Of a DNA stretch of 64,000 nucleotides, positions 16,608 to 25,517 are shown in pieces (position 1 is the stretch's first letter; the number at the start of each line of letters is the position of its first letter). The notes under the pieces were generated by a model, which saw only the letters and a list, made by a program, of their open reading frames with translations, made no database searches and was not told the origin of the DNA. The DNA comes from JBBIPA01 sp963820495 (lineage in GTDB: Bacteria; Chloroflexota; Dehalococcoidia; GIF9; UBA5629). The position numbers and the translations under genes were made by a program. The stretch is from contig CAWGAF010000001.1 in the NCBI GenBank assembly GCA_963820495.1, positions 124,001 to 188,000 on the forward strand. The letters run 5' to 3'.

Positions 16608-17045
16608 TTGAATCCTGCGATACTGATTTTTACCTGTAATTGGGACGGATGGAGTTGCATTGAGACAGCAGTTAACACAGGGCTGAGATACCCCGTGTCA
16701 GTGAAGATTGCCAAGGTAAACTGCCTTTCCAGGATACATGCTGGCTTGATTCTTCAAGCGCTTGATCTTGGGGCAGACGGAGTTATGCTATTAGGTTGCG
16801 AGCCAGGCAAGTGCCATTTCGGCGCTAATAGTGATTGTGTTACCAGGGAATACGAAAAGGCACAAAGCATATTGGAACTGCTGGGAATGAGCAAAGACAG
16901 GGTGGTTCTGATTCGACTTCCAGCGTTTGATGGCCATAAATTCATCAGGCAAGTAACTAAGTTAATTGAACATATTAAGCAAACAACCGTTCCCGCCGAG
17001 TCCCAGGAAAATATTGACCAGTATACATCGAATATTAAAGTTTAG
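16608..17045 (+). CDS. mvhD: MvhD/FlpD-family electron-transfer subunit
   Basis: A 145-residue MvhD-type [2Fe-2S] protein, the subunit that connects HdrA to hydrogenases or dehydrogenases in methanogens and bacterial Hdr complexes. Markers are FTCNWDGWSCIETAVNTG, the VNCLSRIHAGLILQALDLGA stretch and GCEPGKCHFGANSD. It starts at TTG only 5 bases after the preceding stop, and the hdrCB fusion follows after 14 bases, so it is co-expressed. A second MvhD domain is fused to the C-terminus of the HdrA at 18.2-20.7 kb, so this cluster carries two. Confidence 0.9.
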   Translation: MNPAILIFTCNWDGWSCIETAVNTGLRYPVSVKIAKVNCLSRIHAGLILQALDLGADGVMLLGCEPGKCHFGANSDCVTREYEKAQSILELLGMSKDRVVLIRLPAFDGHKFIRQVTKLIEHIKQTTVPAESQENIDQYTSNIKV

Positions 17046-17059
17046 ATAGAATTAGTTTT

Positions 17060-18238
17060 ATGTTGAGAGAAGTGGATAATCAGATGTTCGATTTGAAGAA
17101 CGTTGCCAACGAAACCAAGATAAGGCTCTGCCTAGACTGTGGTAAATGCACTGTGGTCTGCCCCGTAGCTCGATATGACCAGGGCTTTAACCCACGCCTT
17201 ATAGTTCAGGGAGCCCTGAGACAGAATAGCCATGGACCTGTTGATGAAAGTATCTGGTCATGCATCGGCTGCAACATGTGCGTAGAACGCTGTAACTATA
17301 ATGTGAAATTCACCGATTTTATCCGGTTCTTGAGATCCAGAGCGTTATCAGAAGGTTTTGAAGTAAAATGCAGCCATAGCGGTATACCGCAGGTAACCAT
17401 GCACATGATGGCTAACAAAGATATTAAACAAGATCGCCTAAAGTGGCTTCCAAAAAACATTAAAGTGAAAGAGCAAAATGAAACAGCATTCTTTGTCGGA
17501 TGTGCGCCCTATTTTGACGTCTTATTCAGTGATTTAGGCGTTAAAACCATTGAAGGAACTAAGGGTGCACTTACGTTGCTTAATCGCGCCCAAATACCTT
17601 TTACTCTGCTTCCTAATGAGCGCTGCTGTGGCCGTGACTTACTCCTCATGGGAGATACTGAAGAATTTTTATCTCTGGCACAAGCCAATCTGGACGAATT
17701 TAGCCAGCGTGGCATAAAGGATATCATCACCGCCTGCTCCGAATGCTATTACACTCTGAAGGTAGACTATCCCAGGTTTTTGAAAAAATGGCATATTAAT
17801 GTCAGGCATGTAGCTGAGATAATAGCTCCGCTTATTGAAAACAATCAGTTAGCTTTAGGTAAGCTTGGACGAAAGGTAACCTATCATGATCCTTGTGCAT
17901 TGGGAAGGTATTCTAGGATATTCAAACAGCCACGTTGTATCCTAGACTCGATTTTAGATTTGGAATTAGTAGAGATGGCTGATAACCGAGAAAAGGCATT
18001 ATGTTGTGGCGCTAATCCTTGGGCACACTGCGGCTCCGTAAATAAGCAAATACAGAAGGAACGTCTAGCTCAGGCAAAAGCCACTGGAGCCGATATACTA
18101 GTTACTGCCTGTCCTAAATGTCAGATACATCTCAAGTGCGCTCAAAAGAACGCAGAAAATAATGATGTATGCCAGATTGAAATCCAGGATATATTCGATC
18201 TCACCGCTCAATCGTTATTGCCACAGGAGGTAAGTTAA
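17060..18238 (+). CDS. HdrC-HdrB fusion (HdrD-like)
   Basis: A 392-residue fusion. The first 110 residues are HdrC-like, with CLDCGKCTVVCPVARYDQG and CIGCNMCVERCNYNV ligating two 4Fe-4S clusters. The remainder is HdrB-like, with two CCG domains: ERCCGRDLLLMG, then CSECYY, HDPCALGR, and LCCGANPWAHC, then ACPKCQIHL. CCG domains in HdrB bind the two non-cubane [4Fe-4S] clusters that reduce disulfides. In this non-methanogen the acceptor is unknown. It lies between mvhD and hdrA in one operon. Confidence 0.9.
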   Translation: MLREVDNQMFDLKNVANETKIRLCLDCGKCTVVCPVARYDQGFNPRLIVQGALRQNSHGPVDESIWSCIGCNMCVERCNYNVKFTDFIRFLRSRALSEGFEVKCSHSGIPQVTMHMMANKDIKQDRLKWLPKNIKVKEQNETAFFVGCAPYFDVLFSDLGVKTIEGTKGALTLLNRAQIPFTLLPNERCCGRDLLLMGDTEEFLSLAQANLDEFSQRGIKDIITACSECYYTLKVDYPRFLKKWHINVRHVAEIIAPLIENNQLALGKLGRKVTYHDPCALGRYSRIFKQPRCILDSILDLELVEMADNREKALCCGANPWAHCGSVNKQIQKERLAQAKATGADILVTACPKCQIHLKCAQKNAENNDVCQIEIQDIFDLTAQSLLPQEVS

Positions 18239-20680
18239 TTGACACAAGAAGAACTAAGAATAGGTGTCTTCGTCTGTGAGTGCGGACTTAATATAGCAGG
18301 CTCTGTTGATTGCGAAGATGTAAGAAAATATGCCGAGGAACTGCCCGGGGTAGTGGTCTCTGTCCGCAATAAATATACCTGCTCTGACCCTGGTCAGGAA
18401 GAAGTAAAAAGATATATTCGCGAGCACAACCTTAACCGTGTGGTAGTAGCCTCTTGTACCCCCAGGATGCATGAGCCAACTTTCCGCAATTGCATCGCTC
18501 AAGCTGGACTCAATCCCTATCTTCTGGAGATGACTAATATCAGGGAGCAGTGCAGCTGGGTGCATCTGCATGATAGAGAAGCAGCCACCAAAAAAGCTAA
18601 AGACATTGTTAAAATAGCCATATCCAAAGCCAAGCTTCTCCAGCCATATGATGATACCAAAATACCAATAACGGATAGTGCCTTAGTTATAGGCGGAGGA
18701 GTAGCTGGTATACAGGCAGCTCTGGATCTAGCAGATGCCGGTCATCAGGTTTACCTGGTTGAAAAGCAGCCGTCAATCGGCGGAATTATGGCCCAACTGG
18801 ATAAGACGTTCCCCACCATGGACTGCTCCATATGCGTTCTGGGACCAAAAATGATGGACGTAGGACGTCACCCTCGAATAAAACTACTGTCCCATAGTGA
18901 AGTGGAGCAGATATCTGGATATGTTGGTAATTTCAAAGTACGAATACGAAAGAAAGCCCGATATGTGGACGAAACGATATGCAATTCCTGCGGAAAATGT
19001 GCTGAGGTATGCCCCGTAGTAGTGTCTGACGAATTCCAGGCCGGTTTTACCTCACGTAAAGCTGCTTATATACCATTCCCGCAGGCAGTCCCATCTTCCT
19101 ATATTATCGATATGAAGAACTGCCTGGGGAACAACCCCATAACCTGCGGCAAGTGTATTGATGCCTGCGAAAAGCAGTGCATTGACCTAAATATGCCTGA
19201 TGAACTCATAGACCTTGATATTGGTGTGATTATCGCCGCTACTGGCATGGATGTTTACGACCCTTCCATCTTAGATGAATACGGTTACACCCGTTTTGAA
19301 AACGTGATTACCACCATGGAATTTGAAAGGCTTATCTGCGGTGGTGGCCCTACCGAGGGCAATCTGGTGCGGCCATCCGACCGTAAAACTCCTAAGCGCA
19401 TTGGCTTCATCCAGTGCGTAGGTTCAAGAACCGAAAATCGGGGTAACCCTTATTGCTCCAATGTTTGTTGCATGAATACCATAAAAGACAGTCTGCTGAT
19501 ACACGAGCATTATACTGACACCGAGGTCTATGTCTTCTATATGGATATCCGTGCTTATGGTAAAGGCTTCGAAGACCTGTATCGACGTTCCAAGGAAATT
19601 GGCGTGCATTATATTCGAGGTTTGCCTGGAGAGATAATAGAAAACCCTGTAACCAAAAATCTCAAGGTAAGAGTAGAAAACACTACCACATCTAAAGTCG
19701 AGGAACACGAACTTGACATGGTGGTGCTTTCAGTAGGACTGCAGCCTAGCGACGACCTGAAACGCCTGACCAGCATCATAAATATCTCGCAAACCGCCGA
19801 TGGCTTCTTTATGGAAGCGCACCCCAAGTTAAGACCTGTAGATGCACCCACGCCTGGCATATTCTTTGCTGGTTCTGCTGAAGCTCCTAAGGATATAAAA
19901 GATAGTGTTACCCAGGCTGGGGCTGCAGTAGCCAGAAGCTCAATTTTACTGAATGCGGGCACGGTAAAGGGCGACGCCATAAAAGCAGTGATAGATTTGG
20001 AAAAATGCAATTCCTGTGGTGTCTGTGCCAGAGTATGTCCCTACGGAGCTATAGAAGTAGATGTTAAGGCAAAGACAGGAGCACATTTGATTACTGCTGC
20101 CTGTGCCGGTTGTGGTGCCTGTGCTGCAGAATGCCGCTTTGGAGCTATAACTATCCAGCACTTTCACGATGAACAGATATTGGCTCAGATAAGCACCGCT
20201 CTGGCAGAAGAACCTGAGAAAAAGATCGTAACTTTCTTATGCAACTGGTGCAGCTATGCTGCTGGCGACCTTACCGGCATATCCAGAATACAGTATCCTC
20301 CTAACAACCGCTTTATCCGTGTAATGTGCAGCGCACGTATTAGTGAGAAATTTATCTGGCATGCCTTCAAGCTCGGATCTCCTGTTATATTGCTCTCAGG
20401 ATGCCATATCGGGGACTGCCATTATATTAATGCCAACCATTGGACATTGAAACGCGCCGACAGAATGTGGAACCGCATGGAAAAGCTGGGCATTAGACCA
20501 GAACGGCTACAACTGGAATGGATAAGTGCTGCTGAAGGTCCCAGGTTTGCTCAGATTATGCGTGACCTGGAGAACATGCGACAAGAGGTAACTGCTGAAG
20601 AAATAAAAGCTACCCAAAAAGTGCTGACTGCCGAAGAACCTACTCAGATTATTGGTAGCGATGAGGCACAAATAGAATAA
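18239..20680 (+). CDS. hdrA: HdrA with fused C-terminal MvhD domain
   Basis: An 813-residue HdrA, the FAD protein that performs flavin-based electron bifurcation. An N-terminal HdrA domain (VFVCECGLNIAGSVDC) is followed by an FAD Rossmann motif at about 143 (VIGGGVAGIQAALDLADAGH), the HdrA-specific MDCSICVLGPKMMDVG, a cluster motif CNSCGKCAEVCP, and CNSCGVCARVCP plus CAGCGACAAEC near 590-630. From about residue 660 an MvhD-type domain follows (FLCNWCSYAAGD, then SGCHIGDCHYINAN). It starts at TTG with AGGAGG just upstream, directly abutting the preceding stop codon. Confidence 0.92.
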   Translation: MTQEELRIGVFVCECGLNIAGSVDCEDVRKYAEELPGVVVSVRNKYTCSDPGQEEVKRYIREHNLNRVVVASCTPRMHEPTFRNCIAQAGLNPYLLEMTNIREQCSWVHLHDREAATKKAKDIVKIAISKAKLLQPYDDTKIPITDSALVIGGGVAGIQAALDLADAGHQVYLVEKQPSIGGIMAQLDKTFPTMDCSICVLGPKMMDVGRHPRIKLLSHSEVEQISGYVGNFKVRIRKKARYVDETICNSCGKCAEVCPVVVSDEFQAGFTSRKAAYIPFPQAVPSSYIIDMKNCLGNNPITCGKCIDACEKQCIDLNMPDELIDLDIGVIIAATGMDVYDPSILDEYGYTRFENVITTMEFERLICGGGPTEGNLVRPSDRKTPKRIGFIQCVGSRTENRGNPYCSNVCCMNTIKDSLLIHEHYTDTEVYVFYMDIRAYGKGFEDLYRRSKEIGVHYIRGLPGEIIENPVTKNLKVRVENTTTSKVEEHELDMVVLSVGLQPSDDLKRLTSIINISQTADGFFMEAHPKLRPVDAPTPGIFFAGSAEAPKDIKDSVTQAGAAVARSSILLNAGTVKGDAIKAVIDLEKCNSCGVCARVCPYGAIEVDVKAKTGAHLITAACAGCGACAAECRFGAITIQHFHDEQILAQISTALAEEPEKKIVTFLCNWCSYAAGDLTGISRIQYPPNNRFIRVMCSARISEKFIWHAFKLGSPVILLSGCHIGDCHYINANHWTLKRADRMWNRMEKLGIRPERLQLEWISAAEGPRFAQIMRDLENMRQEVTAEEIKATQKVLTAEEPTQIIGSDEAQIE

Positions 20681-20710
20681 CTATGGCTAAGTATTAAGGG
20701 AGCAAGTAGA

Positions 20711-20845
20711 TTGGACACGTCTTTGAAATGTTTACACTGTGGTCATGTATACAAGATGCCAATAGACCCCAAGCAGGAAGTCAGAGAACGGGTATGCCCT
20801 AAGTGCAAGTCAAACAGCGTGCGTAAAATATCCTCCGAAGAATAA
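20711..20845 (+). CDS. 44-residue zinc-ribbon protein
   Basis: A short frame from TTG 20711 to TAA 20845 encoding two CxxC pairs: LKCLHCGHVYKMP and VCPKCKSNSVRK. AAGGGAG lies 8-14 bases upstream, 30 bases after the hdrA stop, so it is likely the last gene of the kor-hdr operon. The spacing of the pairs fits a rubredoxin-like or zinc-ribbon fold. Its role is unknown; redox-complex assembly or regulation is only a guess. Confidence 0.6.
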   Translation: MDTSLKCLHCGHVYKMPIDPKQEVRERVCPKCKSNSVRKISSEE

Positions 20846-20907
20846 GCTGCTAGTCCCACATCTGTATAAGCCAAGGCAAAACGTTAAGATAGTCTCCGGG
20901 ATTGATA

Positions 20908-22410
20908 CTAGGTTCGCATTTCCGTTGAGTTAGAGTTGACTTTGGATTTGCGCATAGAACGGCGATATAAAGCGTATATTATTAGTCCAATAATTAACCA
21001 GGCAAAGCCAACAATACGTCCAAAATGGTGGGTATACACCACTATAAACCACGTGATAAGTGTTGCCAGTCCGCCAATGACTGCAGTTATCGGAATCTCC
21101 CTTTGGCGTATGCGGATGTTCAAAGGTATCTTGAACGGACGAGGCAAGTCTGGCTCCTTTATGCGCAAGGCAATAATAGAGGCGTGAGCTGCAGTATAGG
21201 CTAGCATTGCCCCAAAAGCATATATATCGACTAGAATGGTAACTCTACCAGTAGCTATCAATATACTGGCGATGACTGAGAACATGATGATAGCATTTTG
21301 CGGTACACGCGACCTGGAACTAACACGGCTGAGAGCACTTGGTAGCTGTTTTCGCATCCCCATAAAATAGGCAAGCCGTGATGTGCCCAGCATCCCTGCA
21401 TTGGTAGCGATGACCAGAATCGTTACCGCCAAAACAGCCACCCATACACTAATAATGGGACGGATTAAAGCAGGCATAGCATAGGCAATACCCATTATCG
21501 GATCCTCCAGATATTTCTGTGTGAGGTCAGTTACCCACGCGCCGTCGGCGCCTTGGTAAACCGGATAAGCGCTTAGCGCTGTCATAGAAAGAAAAGCGTA
21601 AAGTATAATCACGGCGGCGAATACTAGTAGCACTGCCCGCGGGATACTCTTACCTGGATCACGGGTTTCACCACCCAGATTAGCCAAGGTCTCGATGCCA
21701 GTATAAGCTACCATAGATATGGATATGCCGAACAAAAGCTGGCTAGTGGTTGGGGCGGTGCCCCAGTGGATGTTTTTGATAAGTTGGGGCAGGCTGATAA
21801 TCAGCACTATGCCGATTACAACAATTGATAACTGGGTGACTATATCAACCAGGACAAGAACTATATTCAAACGTGCAGACCTCTGTATGCCCCGGATGTT
21901 GACAAACGCAAGTCCTGCTATCACAACTACTCCGGCAATACTATTGACAGGCCAAGATTTTAAAATAGGGAAGAAATAACCAAAATAATTAGCAGCTGTG
22001 AAGGCGGAAATTGACATGGTAACAATGTAATCCATCATCAGTGCCCAGCTCGCAACAAAGCTGATCCAGCCACCAAAAGCACGAAGGGCAAAAGCTCCAG
22101 AGCCACCAGCCTCAGGCAAAGCTGTAGCACCTTCGGCATAGCTCAAGGCTGTGAACAAGAAAAGGATACCAGAGACCATAAGGACAGGGGGAGTCAGGCC
22201 CAGAGCAGACATGGCTACTACTCCCAGCGCATAGTAGATGGATGAACCCACATCACCATAGGCCGCACTGAATAATCCGGGTACACCAAGGACACGGCGT
22301 AACTTCCTTTGGATTGGCACCTGCACGAAGACATCGCCAATGCGTTTTCCCTGTCTCGCACGACTAATGCCTGAGCCCCCTCGAAACCCTTCCTTGAACC
22401 TATCTAACAT
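20908..22410 (-). CDS. APC-family amino acid permease
   Basis: A 500-residue polytopic transporter of the amino acid-polyamine-organocation superfamily. About twelve hydrophobic segments are visible, beginning after a cytoplasmic N-terminus. The helix-1 motif GDVGSSIYYALG and the family segment PEAGGSGAFALRAFGG mark the substrate-binding region. A basic tail (YALYRRSMRKSK) ends the protein. It is monocistronic and convergent with the kor-hdr operon. Uptake of an amino acid that would feed the 2-oxoacid oxidoreductases is a reasonable inference; the substrate is not readable. Confidence 0.9.
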   Translation of the reverse strand: MLDRFKEGFRGGSGISRARQGKRIGDVFVQVPIQRKLRRVLGVPGLFSAAYGDVGSSIYYALGVVAMSALGLTPPVLMVSGILFLFTALSYAEGATALPEAGGSGAFALRAFGGWISFVASWALMMDYIVTMSISAFTAANYFGYFFPILKSWPVNSIAGVVVIAGLAFVNIRGIQRSARLNIVLVLVDIVTQLSIVVIGIVLIISLPQLIKNIHWGTAPTTSQLLFGISISMVAYTGIETLANLGGETRDPGKSIPRAVLLVFAAVIILYAFLSMTALSAYPVYQGADGAWVTDLTQKYLEDPIMGIAYAMPALIRPIISVWVAVLAVTILVIATNAGMLGTSRLAYFMGMRKQLPSALSRVSSRSRVPQNAIIMFSVIASILIATGRVTILVDIYAFGAMLAYTAAHASIIALRIKEPDLPRPFKIPLNIRIRQREIPITAVIGGLATLITWFIVVYTHHFGRIVGFAWLIIGLIIYALYRRSMRKSKVNSNSTEMRT

Positions 22411-22759
22411 ATTTGTCGCAAGAATAAAGCCGTCACTTAGCCAGTTTCTGTAAGCCTACATTATCTAAAGCTGTGGTATTATACAGCAAAACAGAATTGG
22501 CTTTTGCTGGGATTTCGCAAATCGCTATTTATTTGCAGGATATCATGCTATCCCAATAGGCTGTTATAATCGCTCAATTGTTTTTAGTTGTCAAGCAGGG
22601 TCAGGCTTGTAGTGAGGAAATTTTTAGGAATATGGATACTTTAGAAAGCTGCTAGAAGTTACTTAAAGTATTTACATTAGGAACAATATGTTTAATAATA
22701 TGTAAATAAGAGATATTGACACAAGCGGTTATCGGTAAAAAGAAACTAAGGAGGAATGA
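22411..22759. other. intergenic region between divergent genes
   Basis: A 349-base AT-rich spacer between the divergent permease and zinc-ribbon membrane protein genes. A TATAAT hexamer on the minus strand (22478-22483) could be a -10 element for the permease, without a clear -35. AAGGAGG before 22760 is the ribosome site of the rightward gene. No RNA gene or repeat was seen. Confidence 0.5.
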
Positions 22760-23332
22760 ATGCAACAAAGTTCCTTATGTCCCAAGTGCGGTGCCCAAAA
22801 CCCTTCTGGCCAAAGTTTTTGCGCCGTTTGCGGAGCAGAATTACAACAGAATTGTCCTAACTGTAATAGCCTAGTCGACATTGCTGCCAGATTTTGCCCC
22901 TATTGTGGAGCAGGACTAGGGTGGGGAATACGTGTCAAGGATATTCAGTATCAGATTACAACAACAGAAAGCGGATTAAGAAGTCTCATAACACAGTCCT
23001 CAAATGATATGAAAAGCCACCTCAGTCAAACTGAGGACGGACTGAAATCGATGCTTGGCCAATACTCAGAAAACGTCTTGGCTCAGCAAGTTGCCATGAA
23101 TGAAACAGCAAAACATATAGCTGGATTGATAGCAGAAGAGCACAGCATGTCTCTAGGTAGAAAGATCAACCGGATTGGGTTGGGGATTATTGCCCTAGGC
23201 TTGGCTATAATCGGGCTTTCCTATGTCTGGATCAGCATCCCTTACCTTGCCATTGGGGGCATCGTTGTCGTAGCTGTAGGCTTCTTAATCCAATTAATCA
23301 GCAATTTTATTACCTCAAGGCTTACCATTTAA
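22760..23332 (+). CDS. double zinc-ribbon membrane protein
   Basis: A 190-residue protein with two N-terminal zinc ribbons: CPKCGAQNPSGQSFCAVCG and CPNCNSLVDIAARFCPYCG. A polar, helical central part with repeated (S/D)GL(R/K)S(L/M) pieces (about residues 70-120) follows, then two membrane helices at the C-terminus (IGLGIIALGLAIIGLSYVW and YLAIGGIVVVAVGFLIQLI). The central segment looks like a coiled coil. An AAGGAGG ribosome site lies upstream. Function unknown; it may be a membrane-anchored adaptor. Confidence 0.8.
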   Translation: MQQSSLCPKCGAQNPSGQSFCAVCGAELQQNCPNCNSLVDIAARFCPYCGAGLGWGIRVKDIQYQITTTESGLRSLITQSSNDMKSHLSQTEDGLKSMLGQYSENVLAQQVAMNETAKHIAGLIAEEHSMSLGRKINRIGLGIIALGLAIIGLSYVWISIPYLAIGGIVVVAVGFLIQLISNFITSRLTI

Positions 23333-23347
23333 ACCTATTGTCTCCCC

Positions 23348-23370
23348 CTCTACTCTTCAGGAGAATAGAG
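23348..23370. terminator. stem-loop between convergent genes
   Basis: CTCTACTCT and AGAATAGAG can form a 9-bp stem with one mismatch and a 5-base loop. It is located 16 bases after the stop of the rightward zinc-ribbon gene and before the convergent PAC2 gene. No long T-run follows on either strand, so a terminator role is only suggestive. Confidence 0.3.
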
Positions 23371-23410
23371 AAACGAAAGTAAAAATTTGGTGAAATATTT
23401 GCTAATAAGG

Positions 23411-24250
23411 TTAACTCTGATTTTCTTTATCCAGGTGCTCTTCCATCAGTTGCACTAGCCTACTGCTTTCCTCGTCAGTCAAACTGACGTTGGCTTCCAA
23501 CTTATGTAAAAAGTCATCAAGCTCGAGAAACCGATTAGCTAACCTGGCTATCTTTTCGTTTTGCCGATGTATTTCTTCATCAAAGACCGAGAGGTCTATA
23601 TCCAATTCGAATCTTTTGTTGAAAAAATCAACCGTTTTCTTACACGCTCGTGGGTCCCCAATAGAAACTAGATAAAAAGGCACTGGCATCCAAAGGGCTG
23701 TACCCATGATATTTCTCCCCTTAGCTAACCATAATAGGTATGAACTCAATGTTGGTCTCTGGCCAGGTGGAGTTTCATAGTCCATATCCCCGGCCAGGTC
23801 ATATTGACTCAGCACAGTTTTCATCTCTGGTGAATTTGCCGTGGCTAATAACTGACGAGGCGTAGTATGAGCGGCTAGAGCAACCATACCGCCAATGGTA
23901 TATAGTTCTCTGATCGGGCAAACATCCTCGGTTATGTCTAATACCATGTTTAGAAATTTATACCATTCAGACCGAGGAGAGTTGCTTTTGAAAATAATCA
24001 GATTCTTTTCAGGACAGCAATAGAATCGGCTTTCTGGGAATTGGGCGATATTGCCTTCCACTAACACCCCTCCTAAATAGAAAAAGCCCTCCGGCTCAAT
24101 TTCGCAGAATAGCTGGCCTTTCAATTGCTCGTTTATATAATCAGTGACCGACGCCCCCAGTCTCCCTGCATCTTCATTCCAACATACAAGCAGGTAACAG
24201 CTACGCAATTTTGGTTTGCTATAAAATTTATAGGAGCCGTTTCCAGTCAA
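23411..24250 (-). CDS. PAC2-family protein (second copy)
   Basis: A 279-residue protein of the PAC2 (proteasome assembly chaperone 2-like) family. It opens with SCYLLVCWNEDAGRLGASVTDYI, has EPEGFFYLGGVLVEGNIAQFPE, and continues with the conserved CPIRELYTIGGMVALAAHTTP and SSYLLWLAKGRNIMGTALWMPVP. Its start overlaps the stop of the upstream PAC2 gene by 4 bases (ATGA, 24247-24250). It is more divergent than that copy. Bacterial members have no proven role in bacteria lacking proteasomes. Confidence 0.8.
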   Translation of the reverse strand: MTGNGSYKFYSKPKLRSCYLLVCWNEDAGRLGASVTDYINEQLKGQLFCEIEPEGFFYLGGVLVEGNIAQFPESRFYCCPEKNLIIFKSNSPRSEWYKFLNMVLDITEDVCPIRELYTIGGMVALAAHTTPRQLLATANSPEMKTVLSQYDLAGDMDYETPPGQRPTLSSYLLWLAKGRNIMGTALWMPVPFYLVSIGDPRACKKTVDFFNKRFELDIDLSVFDEEIHRQNEKIARLANRFLELDDFLHKLEANVSLTDEESSRLVQLMEEHLDKENQS

Positions 24251-25164
24251 TTTTCGTCTTCCTTGGTACTTTTCTTGAAAAACTTATCCACCTCATCCAA
24301 TATCTTTTTCTTGTCTTCCTCGGTTATTGTTCCTGTCTCAGATAGTCTGGTATGACTGACATGCTTCAATTTATCGAGTTGCTCCTTTGCCTCAGAAGGC
24401 AATTCATTGTATAATCTGTCGATTTCCTTTTCGCTGCGTTCGGCAAGTCCGGCTATATCGCTCATATCGATACTAACTCCCAAGGCCTGAGTCAACACTT
24501 CCAACACTGCCTTTGATGCCTTGGGATACAGCATGGGAAACCCCTGAAGATAAATTGGTATTTCTCCCATGACACAGATCGCTTCGATGTTTCTCTTACG
24601 AGCAACCCCCAACAAAAGACCATTCAAGCCAGTAATATTACCCTCTCCACCCCTACTCTCCATATCTGACATTAAAACTGTATTATCATAGTTTTTTAGC
24701 TCCGGAATTAGAGATTCTACATTGGGGACTGCCCAAACCCTGGGCCGCAGAGTATGGTGCGTTGGAGCAACTGCTGCTCCTGAAGTGAACACTCTACGGC
24801 AACCAAGCTTCAACGCTACATCCAAGACCAAATTAGCCATCTGGTAAGCCTTAGTGCCCTCAGCATAAGCCTTGCCTTCCCAAGCAGGCTGTTCCTCTGC
24901 AATAAAAAAAATTAGATCTTTTTTCTCAGTCCTCTTGAAATAAAATTTATTGTCGGGGAACTCCAGATCCTTTAATTCACCATTCCTGATTAAAACTTTT
25001 CTCGGATAGAAGAAATCCCACGGCTCTACCTCTCCAAATTCCTCTGCTTCGAGCACCCTTCTCAAAGTATCCACGGCCACCAGCCCAATATTACCAATCC
25101 CAGGCCAGCAAGCCACAAGTACCGGGTTTTCCAGATTGGGTTCCTTATAAAGCCTGATTCCCAT
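24247..25164 (-). CDS. PAC2-family protein (first copy)
   Basis: A 305-residue PAC2-family (ATP-grasp-superfamily-associated) protein. Landmarks are VLVACWPGIGNIGLVAVDTL, GEVEPWDFFYP, DLIFFIAEEQPAW, CRRVFTSGAAVAPTH and GLNGLLLGVARKRNIEAICVMGEIP. Archaeal relatives assist proteasome assembly; in Actinobacteria and Chloroflexota the function is unknown. It forms a two-gene operon with a diverged paralogue. An acid-rich helical C-terminus (KKKILDEVDKFFKKSTKEDEN) may be a docking tail. Confidence 0.85.
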   Translation of the reverse strand: MGIRLYKEPNLENPVLVACWPGIGNIGLVAVDTLRRVLEAEEFGEVEPWDFFYPRKVLIRNGELKDLEFPDNKFYFKRTEKKDLIFFIAEEQPAWEGKAYAEGTKAYQMANLVLDVALKLGCRRVFTSGAAVAPTHHTLRPRVWAVPNVESLIPELKNYDNTVLMSDMESRGGEGNITGLNGLLLGVARKRNIEAICVMGEIPIYLQGFPMLYPKASKAVLEVLTQALGVSIDMSDIAGLAERSEKEIDRLYNELPSEAKEQLDKLKHVSHTRLSETGTITEEDKKKILDEVDKFFKKSTKEDEN

Positions 25165-25517
25165 AGTTAATCGTCATTAACAAATCGCAAAACAACTTTT
25201 ATACAACTTAATTATATAAAATTCACTGGCCAGGGCAAGAAACCAATTCGCCACACTGCCTCATTGCTTTGATTTGTCATTACTAGCAGCCACAGAGATG
25301 TGGCAATCCTCGGTATAGTGGGTACGAGAGGTTGTCACGCTTTACTCGTAATAATAGGAAAGTCTAGAAAGAAAACAGCGGTAAGCGATCTACATTATTA
25401 TGTATGAATTAAAAAGCATCTAACGTATTTATTTTACGCAATATTCGTTATCAAACAATTTTTGTTTATAATCGCTCCCAGGCATCAAAATCAGTTAAGA
25501 TCGTGAGCACTGCAATA
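25165..25517. other. intergenic region with degenerate dispersed repeat
   Basis: A 353-base AT-rich spacer. Apart from the hairpin-forming element described separately (25275-25355), I see no coding frame or RNA gene. A promoter for the leftward PAC2 pair is expected here but no clear -35/-10 pair was found. Confidence 0.5.
25275..25355. repeat. palindromic dispersed-repeat-like element
   Basis: GCCACA-GAGA-TGTGGC forms a perfect 6-bp stem with a GNRA tetraloop. It is flanked by ATTAC (25279-25283) and GTAAT (25348-25352), which can close an outer stem. The arrangement (TGTCATT.., AGCCACAG..TGTGGCAAT, GTATAGTGGG, GAGGTTGTCACG) resembles the short palindromic intergenic repeats found in many copies in Dehalococcoidia genomes, but is eroded. 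There is only one copy in this window. Confidence 0.45.
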
